The notes under the pieces: generated by a model
Told to the model about the DNA's origin: nothing
The model's input: only the letters and a program-made list of their open reading frames with translations
Databases searched by the model: none
Shown: piece by piece, positions 17,685 to 25,244 of the stretch
Numbering within the stretch: the stretch's first letter is position 1
Layout of the letters: each line of letters opens with the position of its first letter
Assembly: GCA_964291375.2 (NCBI GenBank)
Contig: OZ219809.1
Location: 1,302,001-1,366,000 of the forward strand
Length of the DNA: 64,000 bases
Reading direction: 5' to 3'
Origin: 3107 sp001483205
Lineage (GTDB): Bacteria > Pseudomonadota > Alphaproteobacteria > Rhodobacterales > Rhodobacteraceae
Translations under genes and position numbers: made by a program

Positions 17685-17844
17685 GCGCGAACAACCCGCA
17701 AGGCCGCGTCCGGCCCGCTCGGGGGGGCGCGAACGCGCCGCCCCGTGGGGGGGCGGGTCGGCGCGGCCCGGCGTTCCGCCGGGCGGGATCAGAGCCGGAA
17801 CTTGGACTCAAAATTTGAGCGTAAGGCTATACGTCGTCAGGCCA
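17685..17844 (+). repeat. 160-bp GC-rich dispersed repeat, copy 1
   Basis: From GCGCGAACAACCCGCAAGGC through CGGCGTTCCGCCGGGCGGG to TTGGACTCAAAATT and GTCAGGCCA, this block closely matches 29067-29242. It contains self-complementary GGCGTTCCGCCG/CCGGCGGAACGCC-type arms. It fills most of the gap between the DUF1761 gene and tRNA-Lys, where no gene is seen. Confidence 0.8.
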
Positions 17845-17927
17845 TAGCGCAAAGGTCACGCGAACACTCCGGGCCGGACGCGACGACCGCACACCCGTTT
17901 TTCCGCTTCCCAACCAACCGGCTAAAG

Positions 17928-18003
17928 TGGTGAGCCGTGCAGGATTCGAACCTGCGACCCACTGATTAAAAGTCAGTTGCTCTACCAACTGAGCTAACGG
18001 CCC
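17928..18003 (-). tRNA. tRNA-Lys (anticodon TTT)
   Basis: A 76-base cloverleaf with encoded CCA on the minus strand. The acceptor GGGCCGT pairs with ACGGCTC (one G-U). The anticodon loop GACTTTTAATC carries TTT, and the T arm is GCAGGTTCGAATCCTGC. Confidence 0.97.
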
Positions 18004-18096
18004 ACGTAACGCCCTCACCTAGAAAAGCCTGACCGACGGGTCAAGGGCGAAAACGTCGCCAAGACGCCTCTGGTCAGATTTTTCCGTCTCGCCTAT

Positions 18097-18957
18097 ATGA
18101 CGCGGATGGAGTCTGCCCGTCAACATATCCCCGGCCTGCGGTTTCGCAAGATGCACGGCCTTGGCAATGATTTCGTCATTATCGATGGCCGTGGCGGTGC
18201 GCCTGCCCTGACCGGGGCCGCCCTGCGCGCCATCAGCCACCGGCACCTCGGGGTCGGATGCGACCAGATCGCCCTGATCGGGGACGCGCGGGATGCCGGG
18301 GACGCCGATGTGCAGGTCACCTTCTACAATGCCGACGGTTCGGTCTCGGGTGCCTGCGGCAATGCCAGCCGGTGCATCGCGCGGCTGTTGCTCGACGAAG
18401 CGCCGTCGCGGACAACGGTGACGATGCGCACCGCGCGCGGGGTTCTGCCCGCCTGTCTGACCAAGGACGGAGAGGTCAGCGTCAACATGGGCGCGCCGCA
18501 ACTCGAATGGCAGGACATTCCGCTCGCCCGCGCGACCGATACGCTGAACCTGCCGATTGAGGGCAGCCCCAGCGCAACCGGCATGGGCAACCCGCATTGC
18601 ACGTTTTTCGTCCCCGACGCCGGGGCGGTTGATCTGAACAGCTTTGGCCCGAAGACAGAGCACCACCCGCTCTATCCCGAACGGACCAATGTGCAGGTCG
18701 CCCATATCGCCGGTCCTGACCGCATCCGGATGCGGGTGTGGGAGCGGGGCGTGGGGGTCACCCTTGCCTCCGGCTCTTCGTCCTGCGCAACAGCGGTCGC
18801 CGCCGCCCGGCGCGGCCTGACCGGGCGCAGGGTGCAGGTTGACCTGGACGGCGGCAGCCTGATCATCGACTGGCGGCGCGACGGGGTGTGGATGACCGGC
18901 CCCACCGCCCATGTCTATGACGGCATCCTGACCGGTGAATTTCTGGGGGCGGTCTGA
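18097..18957 (+). CDS. dapF: Diaminopimelate epimerase
   Basis: 286 residues. DapF converts LL- to meso-diaminopimelate, the precursor of lysine and of the peptidoglycan cross-link. It shows KMHGLGNDFVIID, the first catalytic cysteine (C87) in SGACGNASRC, and the MGNPHCTFFV stretch. At the place of the second catalytic cysteine (normally ACGSGA) the sequence reads LASGSSSCATA, with serine 225 where cysteine is expected. This may be a lineage feature rather than inactivation. No clear ribosome site precedes the ATG at 18097; ATG at 18106 is an alternative. It overlaps mtaB by one base (TGATG). Confidence 0.9.
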   Translation: MTRMESARQHIPGLRFRKMHGLGNDFVIIDGRGGAPALTGAALRAISHRHLGVGCDQIALIGDARDAGDADVQVTFYNADGSVSGACGNASRCIARLLLDEAPSRTTVTMRTARGVLPACLTKDGEVSVNMGAPQLEWQDIPLARATDTLNLPIEGSPSATGMGNPHCTFFVPDAGAVDLNSFGPKTEHHPLYPERTNVQVAHIAGPDRIRMRVWERGVGVTLASGSSSCATAVAAARRGLTGRRVQVDLDGGSLIIDWRRDGVWMTGPTAHVYDGILTGEFLGAV

Positions 18958-20210
18958 TGGGCGCGCCGGTCTTTGCCACTCTGGGCTGTCGGCTCAACAC
19001 CTATGAGACCGAGGCGATGAAACGGCTTGCGGCGGACGCCGGGGTCGAGAACGCCGTCATCGTCAACACCTGCGCGGTGACGGCAGAGGCGGTGCGCAAG
19101 GCGCGTCAGGAAATCCGCAGGCTGCGGCGGGAACATCCCGGCGCGCGCCTGATTGTCACCGGCTGCGCCGCCCAGACCGAACCCGAAACCTTCGCGGCAA
19201 TGACAGAGGTTGATCGGGTCATCGGCAATGCCGAAAAGATGCGGGGCGACATCTGGCAAACCATGGCCCCGGATTTCACCGGCAGGACGGAGCGGGTGCA
19301 GGTTGACGACATCATGTCGGTCCGCGAGACCGCCAGCCACCTGATTGACGGCTTTGAGGCCCGCGCGCGGGCGTATGTGCAGGTGCAGAACGGGTGCGAT
19401 CACCGCTGCACCTTTTGCGTCATCCCTTATGGCCGGGGCAATGCGCGCTCTGTCCCGGCGGGGGTGGTTGTGGAACAGATTAAGCGGCTGGCGGGGCGGG
19501 GCCATGCGGAAGTGGTGCTGACCGGGGTGGACCTGACCGCCTGGGGCGCGGACCTGCCGGGGCGACCGGCGCTTGGCGATCTGGTGATGCGCATTCTGAA
19601 ACTGGTGCCGGATTTGCCGCGCCTGCGCCTGTCTTCCATTGATCCGGTCGAGGTTGATGAGGCCCTGATGCAGGCGATTGCCACCGAGCCGCGCCTGATG
19701 CCGCATCTGCACCTGAGCCTTCAGGCGGGCGATGACATGATCCTGAAGCGGATGAAACGCCGCCATCTGCGCGACGATGCGATCCGCTTTTGCGAGCAGG
19801 CGCGCCGCCTGCGGCCCGATATGGTCTATGGGGCTGACCTGATTGCCGGGTTTCCGACCGAGACCGGGGTGATGTTCGGGAACACGCTGAAGCTGGTCGG
19901 CGAGTGCAGCCTGACCTGGCTGCATGTGTTTCCCTATTCGCCGCGCAAGGGGACGCCCGCGGCGCGGATGCCGCAGGTGGACGGCAGGACGGTGCGAGAG
20001 CGGGCGGGGCGTCTGCGCGCTTTGGGACAGAGGCAGGTGCGGGCGCATCTGGAGGCCCAGATCGGCAGGGCGCACCGGGTGCTGATGGAGACCCCGCGCA
20101 CGGGCCGCACCGAGCAGTTTGCCGAGGTTCGGTTTTGCGGGGACCAACCCCAGGGGCGGATCGTCGCGGCACAGATCACCGGCCGGTCGGGGGGGATGCT
20201 GCTCGCCTGA
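18957..20210 (+). CDS. mtaB: tRNA t6A37 methylthiotransferase MtaB
   Basis: 417 residues, a radical SAM methylthiotransferase that makes ms2t6A at position 37 of ANN-decoding tRNAs. The N-terminal UPF0004 domain carries three cluster cysteines (TLGCRLN, VNTCAVT, VTGCAAQ). The radical SAM cluster motif is NGCDHRCTFCVIPYGRG near residues 145-160. A short TRAM-like end follows. The TLGCRLNTYE start and NTCAVTAEA fit the MtaB subgroup better than MiaB. Coupled to dapF by a one-base overlap. Confidence 0.9.
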   Translation: MGAPVFATLGCRLNTYETEAMKRLAADAGVENAVIVNTCAVTAEAVRKARQEIRRLRREHPGARLIVTGCAAQTEPETFAAMTEVDRVIGNAEKMRGDIWQTMAPDFTGRTERVQVDDIMSVRETASHLIDGFEARARAYVQVQNGCDHRCTFCVIPYGRGNARSVPAGVVVEQIKRLAGRGHAEVVLTGVDLTAWGADLPGRPALGDLVMRILKLVPDLPRLRLSSIDPVEVDEALMQAIATEPRLMPHLHLSLQAGDDMILKRMKRRHLRDDAIRFCEQARRLRPDMVYGADLIAGFPTETGVMFGNTLKLVGECSLTWLHVFPYSPRKGTPAARMPQVDGRTVRERAGRLRALGQRQVRAHLEAQIGRAHRVLMETPRTGRTEQFAEVRFCGDQPQGRIVAAQITGRSGGMLLA

Positions 20211-20269
20211 GCGTTGCGGTGCTTGTGGAACAGGGGCGCGCCTTTGGGCTCCGCCCGTTCGGCTCTGAA

Positions 20270-20482
20270 AAAGACCTCTGCATATTGGCGTATCGCCAGC
20301 CAAATCGTCCGCCCGGCGGAACGCCGGGCAGCGCCTGCCTGCCCCCCGGTAGGCGCTTATAGACGCCTCAACCTATTGTAACATATGAGTTTTATGGCAA
20401 GACCATCACCAATGTGGACTGTCGCGAAAAGCGCCCGCCCAGGCAGGCGGCTGCCCGGCTCGGCCAATATGCAGAGGTCTTT
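20270..20482. repeat. MITE-like element, full copy with perfect 17-bp terminal inverted repeats
   Basis: Left end AAAGACCTCTGCATATT (20270-20286) and right end AATATGCAGAGGTCTTT (20466-20482) are exact complements. The 213-base interior has hairpin AGCGCCTGCC...GGTAGGCGCT, a conserved A/T-rich middle with TTTTATGGCAAGACCATCAC, and hairpin CGCCTGCCT/AGGCAGGCG. No coding potential. The right end runs into the stop codon of the SRPBCC gene. Confidence 0.85.
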
Positions 20483-20993
20483 AAGAGCCTGCCTCGACCC
20501 TTTCCTTCAAAGCAACGTTCATCGCGGTGAACCCTCTCTCGGTGTCGGCCCCCATGAACGCCATCACGGGATAGGCCAGTATGCCCGAAAATGTTTCACC
20601 GTGGAAAAGCCCTGTCGCGCCATCTGCTCTCTCTTCCAGAATGAAATGATGTTCGCCATCGAATATGCCGGGCACTCCGACGCGCCCGATCCAACGCAGT
20701 TCCTGATCCGCATTCGCCACCAATACGGTCGGGGCGATCCGCTGCGGCGACCCGTGCCCGAATTTCAGCGTAACCTCCAGCGTGTTACCCGCAGCGAGAT
20801 CACCGGCCATTGAGCGCATGAAAGGGTTCCAGTCCGGGTATTGCTCCGTGTCACTCAGGACCGCCCAGACAGCGCCGGGGGGTGCGTCGATCTCTATCTC
20901 GGTTGCAATCGACACAGAGGTGACCCGGCCGATGGCATAGCTGCCGGCAAGCACACCGGCAATGACGATGGCGGATTTTGTTAAGACGGACAT
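20481..20993 (-). CDS. Membrane-anchored SRPBCC-domain protein
   Basis: 170 residues. An N-terminal membrane anchor (VLTKSAIVIAGVLAGSYAI) is followed by a START-like SRPBCC domain with the typical EIDAPPGAVWAVLSDTEQYP and WNPFMRSM; such domains bind hydrophobic ligands, here unknown. The ATG at 20993 follows GGGAAAGG; a TTG 21 bases upstream is the alternative. The stop TAA is formed at the junction with the adjacent repeat end (TAA followed by AGACCTC), so the native C-terminus may have been altered. Confidence 0.8.
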   Translation of the reverse strand: MSVLTKSAIVIAGVLAGSYAIGRVTSVSIATEIEIDAPPGAVWAVLSDTEQYPDWNPFMRSMAGDLAAGNTLEVTLKFGHGSPQRIAPTVLVANADQELRWIGRVGVPGIFDGEHHFILEERADGATGLFHGETFSGILAYPVMAFMGADTERGFTAMNVALKERVEAGS

Positions 20994-21053
20994 ATCGGCC
21001 TTTCCCACGGACAAGCGGATTCAGATATTAAATTGAGGGGATTGATAGAGTAT

Positions 21054-21110
21054 AAAAGGCCGCTGCATAATAGCGCATCGGTGGCAGGCCCTTCCCGCCC
21101 GGCGCTTGTG
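21054..21110 (-). repeat. Solo repeat end between the SRPBCC gene and the methyltransferase
   Basis: AAAAGGCCGCTGCATAATAG is followed by CGCATCGGTGGC and GC-rich CCCGCCCGGCGC, matching the repeat-family end. The remainder of 20994-21295 shows no gene; it holds the start region of the downstream methyltransferase. Confidence 0.6.
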
Positions 21111-21295
21111 GCGTGAGCCTTTTGGCGCGTGTGGAACCGGGGCGCGCGCGGCAGGTGGTTTCAGGTTTCGGTTTTGATCCTGTCAGAGCGTCCGGCACCC
21201 GCCATCGCAGCGGCGTTACCAAACCGCAACCGGCTGCCAAAGTAGGGCTTCCATGGAAACAGGGTTTCGTGTATACAAGACAAAAATGGGGGTGA

Positions 21296-22303
21296 GTGGT
21301 GACAAAAAAGGATAACGTGATAAGAATTTGCGGTGAAGAAATCGAACTTCCCACCGCGGATAATACATCGGAAGCCCTGAAAGTCTTTCGAGCCGCCAAC
21401 CTTTATTTCCGTGATATACCCTGGCCCTCGCCATTCGACCAGACTTCTCACAGAATTGTCGAGCGAGACGCGCGGAATCTCTCTCATATTCCTGACAGTT
21501 CAGTTCATTTGGTCGTTACCTCGCCTCCCTACTGGACATTAAAGGAATACAACGCAGCCGTCGGACAACTTGGTGATATTGACGACTATGAGACTTTTCT
21601 CGATGAGCTCGATAAAGTTTGGCGTGAATGTGCCCGGCTCCTTGTTCCCGGTGGACGTGTGTGCTGCGTCGTTGGTGATGTTTGCTTACCCCGCCGTCGT
21701 CACGGGCGGCACTTTGTCATGCCTCTACATGCGGATATTCAGGTGCGATCCCGGTCCCTTGGCTTGGATACTCTCACCCCGATTATCTGGCACAAAATCG
21801 CGAACGGCGTAACTGAAGCGAAGGGTAACGGTGCCGGTTTTTATGGCAAACCTTTCCAGCCAGGAGCAGTTGTAAAGAACGACGTGGAATACATTCTGTT
21901 TATGAGGAAGGGCGGTGAGTATCGGAAGGTCAGCCCCATGCAAAAGGCGCTTTCAATACTAACCAGAGAAGAGATGCAACAGTGGTGGCGATCAATCTGG
22001 ACAGATATTCGCGGCGCTTCGACACGCGGAGGGCACCCTGCCCCCTACCCGCCTTTACTGGCTGAGCGGCTCATTCGCATGTTCTCTTTCGCAGGGGATA
22101 CTATTTTGGACCCATTTCTGGGCACTGGAAGCACAATGATCGCAGCTATCGCGGCAGGGCGCAACTCTTACGGAATTGAGGTTGATTCAGCCTACGTCAA
22201 ACTTGCCACAACCAACATTGAATCGGCAATTCTGCAAAAACGGAATATTGGCGCAGTCAACGCGACACTTATCCCATCGACGGACAATCGTAAGTTGGCG
22301 TGA
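21296..22303 (+). CDS. Site-specific DNA methyltransferase (beta-class, SPPY type)
   Basis: 335 residues. Catalytic motif IV VTSPPYWTLKEYN comes before the SAM-binding motif I DPFLGTGSTMIAA, the beta-class order. The SPPY form favours N4-cytosine methylation, although N6-adenine cannot be excluded. The recognition sequence is unknown. The start is GTG at 21296 or 21299 after GGGGGTGA. The stop overlaps the next ORF by 4 bases (GTGA), as expected for a modification-restriction pair. Base composition is visibly lower in GC than the flanks, a sign of transfer. Confidence 0.9.
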   Translation: MVTKKDNVIRICGEEIELPTADNTSEALKVFRAANLYFRDIPWPSPFDQTSHRIVERDARNLSHIPDSSVHLVVTSPPYWTLKEYNAAVGQLGDIDDYETFLDELDKVWRECARLLVPGGRVCCVVGDVCLPRRRHGRHFVMPLHADIQVRSRSLGLDTLTPIIWHKIANGVTEAKGNGAGFYGKPFQPGAVVKNDVEYILFMRKGGEYRKVSPMQKALSILTREEMQQWWRSIWTDIRGASTRGGHPAPYPPLLAERLIRMFSFAGDTILDPFLGTGSTMIAAIAAGRNSYGIEVDSAYVKLATTNIESAILQKRNIGAVNATLIPSTDNRKLA

Positions 22304-22616
22304 GGCAGGGTTTGACTTATCAACTTCTCGATACTTTCCAACACCTGTTTCAGGGGCAGGCTTACCTCCACAGGAAATCCAACCTTGGCGATTCCGTGGC
22401 GATACAGCTCTATGAAGACCTTTACGGGCTTGGCCGATCAAATAAATTTGTTAGCCGGGTGAGAAGTGGCCTTTCTGTCCTGAACACACGGAACACCCGT
22501 CACGGTATAAGGGCGCGCCGCGGTGACGGGAGCTTCGGCGAGATTGTTCCTAAGGAAACGCCCCTCAAGGAAAATAATTTTGTGGTTTGCCGCGGGCCAA
22601 TCGCTACGATTGAAAT
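22300..22616 (+). pseudogene. N-terminal part of the methyltransferase partner ORF (probable restriction endonuclease), interrupted by an IS
   Basis: About 105 codons are left before the insertion element. The reading contains LLDTFQHLFQGQAYLHRKSN and FVSRVRSGLSVLNTRNTR, then FVVCRGPIATIEMG, where the element begins; the frame then runs into element sequence. It starts on GTG overlapping the methyltransferase stop, so it is a translationally coupled partner. I regard it as a restriction-type protein by position and by memory of similar ORFs beside methyltransferases. The nuclease centre is not present. A piece downstream of the element may be the C-terminus. Confidence 0.65.
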
Positions 22617-22633
22617 GGGGATTATATACTTGA

Positions 22634-22957
22634 CTAGCCAATCTCAACATCATCCCGCCGCCGTTCAAACTCCTCATCGGTCAATTCCCAACCGCCAACT
22701 TTCTTGTCCTGCTGTTCGCACCGCTGGACGCGGCCTTGCTTCATCAGCTTTATGAGCATTCCTGTTGCCACCGCATCGTTCATGCTTTTGGGCTCGCCTT
22801 TGGACGGATCACCGCTCTCTCGGAAAATTCCAGCCCGCTTACTGATCTCGGCTGCGCCGAGACACTGGCCTTCATGCCGCGCCTCTAAAAGCACGTCCAA
22901 GATTGCCTCTTCGAGATGGAACTCACCCATTCTGGCGAACTGCTTCGGTCTAATCAT
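22634..22957 (-). CDS. Small passenger protein, winged-helix-like, unknown function
   Basis: 107 residues. The N-terminal half (EEAILDVLLEARHEGQCLGA then AEISKRAGIF) looks like a helix-turn-helix, followed by AVATGMLIKLMKQGRVQRC and a GGWELTDEEF wing-like end, so a small DNA-binding or regulatory protein is plausible. The start codon overlaps the methyltransferase stop (ATGA) and its own TAG stop lies within the left terminal repeat of the element, so it belongs to the element. No family name can be given. Confidence 0.65.
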   Translation of the reverse strand: MIRPKQFARMGEFHLEEAILDVLLEARHEGQCLGAAEISKRAGIFRESGDPSKGEPKSMNDAVATGMLIKLMKQGRVQRCEQQDKKVGGWELTDEEFERRRDDVEIG

Positions 22958-23865
22958 CGTGTCATATCCTCCACTCTTTGTTTTGCTATTTGCACATAAT
23001 CAGGGTTGATGTCGATCCCGATGCTGTGACGCCCTGCCTTATGGGCCGCAACGCAAGTTGTTCCGCTCCCAATAAACGGATCAAGCACTGTCTGCCCGCG
23101 CGAGCTAAACAGCCTGATAAGATGCTCGCAAACTCGGAGCGGCTTCGGTGTCAGGTGTCCGTTGTATTTCAGCCGGTCTTCTTTTTCGACCGTCATAACT
23201 GTGGATGGGGCTTTCCCTTTCAGGGTCTGTCCAGCGTCTATCAGACCGGTCTCGTGTTGCAGCCAGTTATCCACAAAGGTGCCACTACGAGGCTTTTGCG
23301 CGCAAAGGATTGCTTCAAACTGTGGCCGCAGTTGTGGCGTCTTACGCCCTGCCAGCGCTTTGATCGTTTTTCGCTTTTCGGCGGCCGTCATGTCATCGCG
23401 CTTTTCAATAAAGTGATCCATTGAGAATGCTTTGAATTGCGCCCGGCGGGTGAACCGCCAAGCATACAAGTCTCGAACCTCGAAACCTGCATCTTCAAAC
23501 GCCGTGGCCATACGATGAACAAGGCGCGGGGCCGAAAATACCAGAGCAAAACCGCCCGGTTTCAGGGCGTTCAGCATATGCGTGGCAACAGGCTCCATAA
23601 ACGCTTGCAGCTTTCGGCCTTGCGCAGGATCAAACTTCATGCCGACCGGCAATCCGCCGACCGACCCCGTGCCGCGAGGCCCACAAATTCCCTTTTTCCA
23701 ACCGTTATCCAGCCCATCAAGAAAATAGGGCGGATCAGTCAGCACCATGTGAACGCTCTCTTTTTCCATATCGGCCAGCACGTCCCGGCAATCACCGGGA
23801 TACAGCTTCACCTTCGGTTGCGGACGCAACACCTGCTTGGCAAGGGCCTCCAATGCGTCAGCCAT
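22954..23865 (-). CDS. IS-borne DNA methyltransferase (DPPY type)
   Basis: 303 residues. It starts MADALEALAKQVLRPQPKVK and shows catalytic motif IV VLTDPPYFLDGLD early, with SAM-binding motif I DPFIGSGTTCVAAHKAGRHS near the C-terminus, so it is beta-class. DPPY favours N6-adenine methylation. It has no restriction partner in the element. It overlaps the transposase gene by 8 bases upstream and the small passenger by 4 bases downstream, so all three are probably one transcript. Possible roles are self-methylation of the element, protection against host restriction, or regulation of transposition. Confidence 0.88.
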   Translation of the reverse strand: MADALEALAKQVLRPQPKVKLYPGDCRDVLADMEKESVHMVLTDPPYFLDGLDNGWKKGICGPRGTGSVGGLPVGMKFDPAQGRKLQAFMEPVATHMLNALKPGGFALVFSAPRLVHRMATAFEDAGFEVRDLYAWRFTRRAQFKAFSMDHFIEKRDDMTAAEKRKTIKALAGRKTPQLRPQFEAILCAQKPRSGTFVDNWLQHETGLIDAGQTLKGKAPSTVMTVEKEDRLKYNGHLTPKPLRVCEHLIRLFSSRGQTVLDPFIGSGTTCVAAHKAGRHSIGIDINPDYVQIAKQRVEDMTR

Positions 23866-24802
23866 GTGTCAGGGCCTTGTAGGTTAATCGCTTGCCAACC
23901 ATGCCAGCAACCAAATGTGTCATCATGTTAATGGTATCTGATTCCCGATCATTGTGTCGCCCTGCGAACTCAGTGACATACCGTTGCATGTGCTTTGCGC
24001 TGAAATGGTGAAAGGTGCCCTGATACCCGCGCTTGAGCACGGCCCAGAACGACTCCATCCCGTTCGTATGGGCCATTGCCCGGACATACTCGCCCGCGCT
24101 GTGGTTGACGCTTTCATGTGCTCTGTCCATGCCCACGTAAGCCCGCGCGTCATCGGTGTAGACCTGTGCGTCCGGCTCGGTGCGGTCGTGAACGAAGCTC
24201 TGCAACGTTGGCGCGTCGGTTGACTTGACGACTTTGACCGACACCTGATTGGTGTCGCGGTCCTTGGCTCCAACAACAGCAGTCTTTCCGACCGCGCCCC
24301 GTCCGGTCATCTGCTTGCGCTTCGACTTCGGCATGTTCTTGCGCTTTCCGCCGATGTAGGTTTCGTCAACCTCAACCGGTCCGGCAAACGGGTCAAAACC
24401 GACCGGAAAGGCTTCACGAATGCGGTGCATCATAAACCATGCGGAACGCTGGCTGATTCCCAAGTCCCTGTGCAGTTTCATGGACGAAACTGATTTGAGG
24501 TTAGTGCACACCATGTAAATTGCCAAAGCCCATTTCTGCAAAGGCAGACGGGACTCTTCCATGATGGTTCCTTGCCGAACGGAATAATGCTTTCGACAGG
24601 TTCGGCACCTGTAGGGCATGGGACGCTGGTTCTTGTTCGGGCTGGCATTGTTGCTTCCACAATGCGGGCATTCAGGTCCGTTCGGCCACAGTATCATTTC
24701 AAACCACTTGCGCGCCGCTTCCTCATCAGGAAACATCTTCATCAACTGAATGATGGTGATACCTTCGCGGTGGGATTTTCCGGGTGCTTTGCTCATTGTC
24801 AT
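23858..24802 (-). CDS. IS1595-family transposase
   Basis: 314 residues. An N-terminal zinc ribbon (CPHCGSNNAS...YRCRTCRKHY) is followed by the IS1595/ISXO2-type DDE domain: first acidic residue in VEVDETYIGGK, second in VYTDDARAYVGM, and the third region HTNGMESFWAVLKRGYQGTF. The C-terminal EFAGRHNDRE stretch also fits the family. The start ATG at 24802 follows AAGGA. The gene is intact, so the element could still be active. Confidence 0.93.
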   Translation of the reverse strand: MTMSKAPGKSHREGITIIQLMKMFPDEEAARKWFEMILWPNGPECPHCGSNNASPNKNQRPMPYRCRTCRKHYSVRQGTIMEESRLPLQKWALAIYMVCTNLKSVSSMKLHRDLGISQRSAWFMMHRIREAFPVGFDPFAGPVEVDETYIGGKRKNMPKSKRKQMTGRGAVGKTAVVGAKDRDTNQVSVKVVKSTDAPTLQSFVHDRTEPDAQVYTDDARAYVGMDRAHESVNHSAGEYVRAMAHTNGMESFWAVLKRGYQGTFHHFSAKHMQRYVTEFAGRHNDRESDTINMMTHLVAGMVGKRLTYKALTHG

Positions 24803-24861
24803 TCCTTCTGTTCATCCAAACATAGTCACTAAAAAGTGGCTAGTCAAGTATATAATCCCCT

Positions 24862-24951
24862 TCATTTGCTTGGTCAGACGCGCGCGCGATGTCTCTTGAC
24901 TATGGCGCGGCTTTAGCACGAATTGGCCAGCAGTACGACATTCGAGTGTAA
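24862..24951 (+). pseudogene. Probable C-terminal remnant of the interrupted restriction-type ORF
   Basis: Directly after the right terminal repeat, one plus-strand frame is open for 29 codons to a TAA at 24949. It encodes SFAWSDARAMSLDYGAALA followed by RIGQQYDIRV. Position, strand and, from memory, the DYGA-LARI-Y-R pattern at the ends of such partner proteins suggest that it is the tail of the ORF starting at 22300. If so, the middle of that gene has been deleted. Confidence 0.45.
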
Positions 24952-24995
24952 CATGCTAACCTTGGGGCACGCCGCACCGACGCATCTGCGGCCCC

Positions 24996-25244
24996 CTACC
25001 CCCCCGCCATATAGGGCATCATCACGATCTCCTGATCCGGGCGCACCGGCATGAACCACGCATCCCGGAAAATCGCGCCGTCGATGGCAAAGGACACCCC
25101 GCGCCCGATCTGCGGGCCAAGTGCCGGATATGCCGCCCGGATCGCGTCCAGCACCTCTTTCAGGTTGCCCGCGTCCACCTCGACCACCTCTTCACCATCG
25201 GTCAGCGCCCGCAGAGACCCCCACAGCCGAACCCGAACCGTCAC
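24996..25244 (-). CDS. MoaD/ThiS-family small sulfur-carrier-like protein
   Basis: 82 residues, a ubiquitin-like fold protein starting MTVRVRLWGSLRALTDGEE and ending in the diagnostic Gly-Gly (PYMAGG) that is adenylated and thiocarboxylated in sulfur carriers. The GTG start overlaps the stop of the molybdopterin-binding hydroxylase subunit (GTGA). It may serve molybdopterin synthesis or sulfuration for this enzyme. The canonical moaD-moaE pair is not nearby, so a dedicated role is an inference. Confidence 0.8.
   Translation of the reverse strand: MTVRVRLWGSLRALTDGEEVVEVDAGNLKEVLDAIRAAYPALGPQIGRGVSFAIDGAIFRDAWFMPVRPDQEIVMMPYMAGG

Larger units (their letters stand above)
22617..24860 (-). mobile_element. 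IS1595-family element with methyltransferase and small-protein passengers
   Basis: Perfect 24-base terminal inverted repeats lie at 22617-22640 and 24837-24860, beginning GGGGATTATATACTTGAC on the left and ending GTCAAGTATATAATCCCC on the right. Three minus-strand genes fill the 2244 bases with overlaps: transposase, adenine/cytosine DNA methyltransferase and a small passenger whose stop lies in the left repeat. The flanking 8 bases (ATTGAAAT left, TTCATTTG right) are not direct repeats, so the expected target duplication is absent. Together with the missing middle of the interrupted ORF, this suggests a deletion at or after insertion. Confidence 0.9.

Noticed and set aside
22620..22755. Continuation of the restriction-type ORF beyond the IS boundary
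   Set aside because: The in-frame codons past 22620 are the reverse strand of the terminal repeat and passenger gene, not conserved protein.
22609..24868. An 8-base target duplication around the IS1595-type element
   Set aside because: ATTGAAAT and TTCATTTG are not direct repeats and no nearby shift gives a match.
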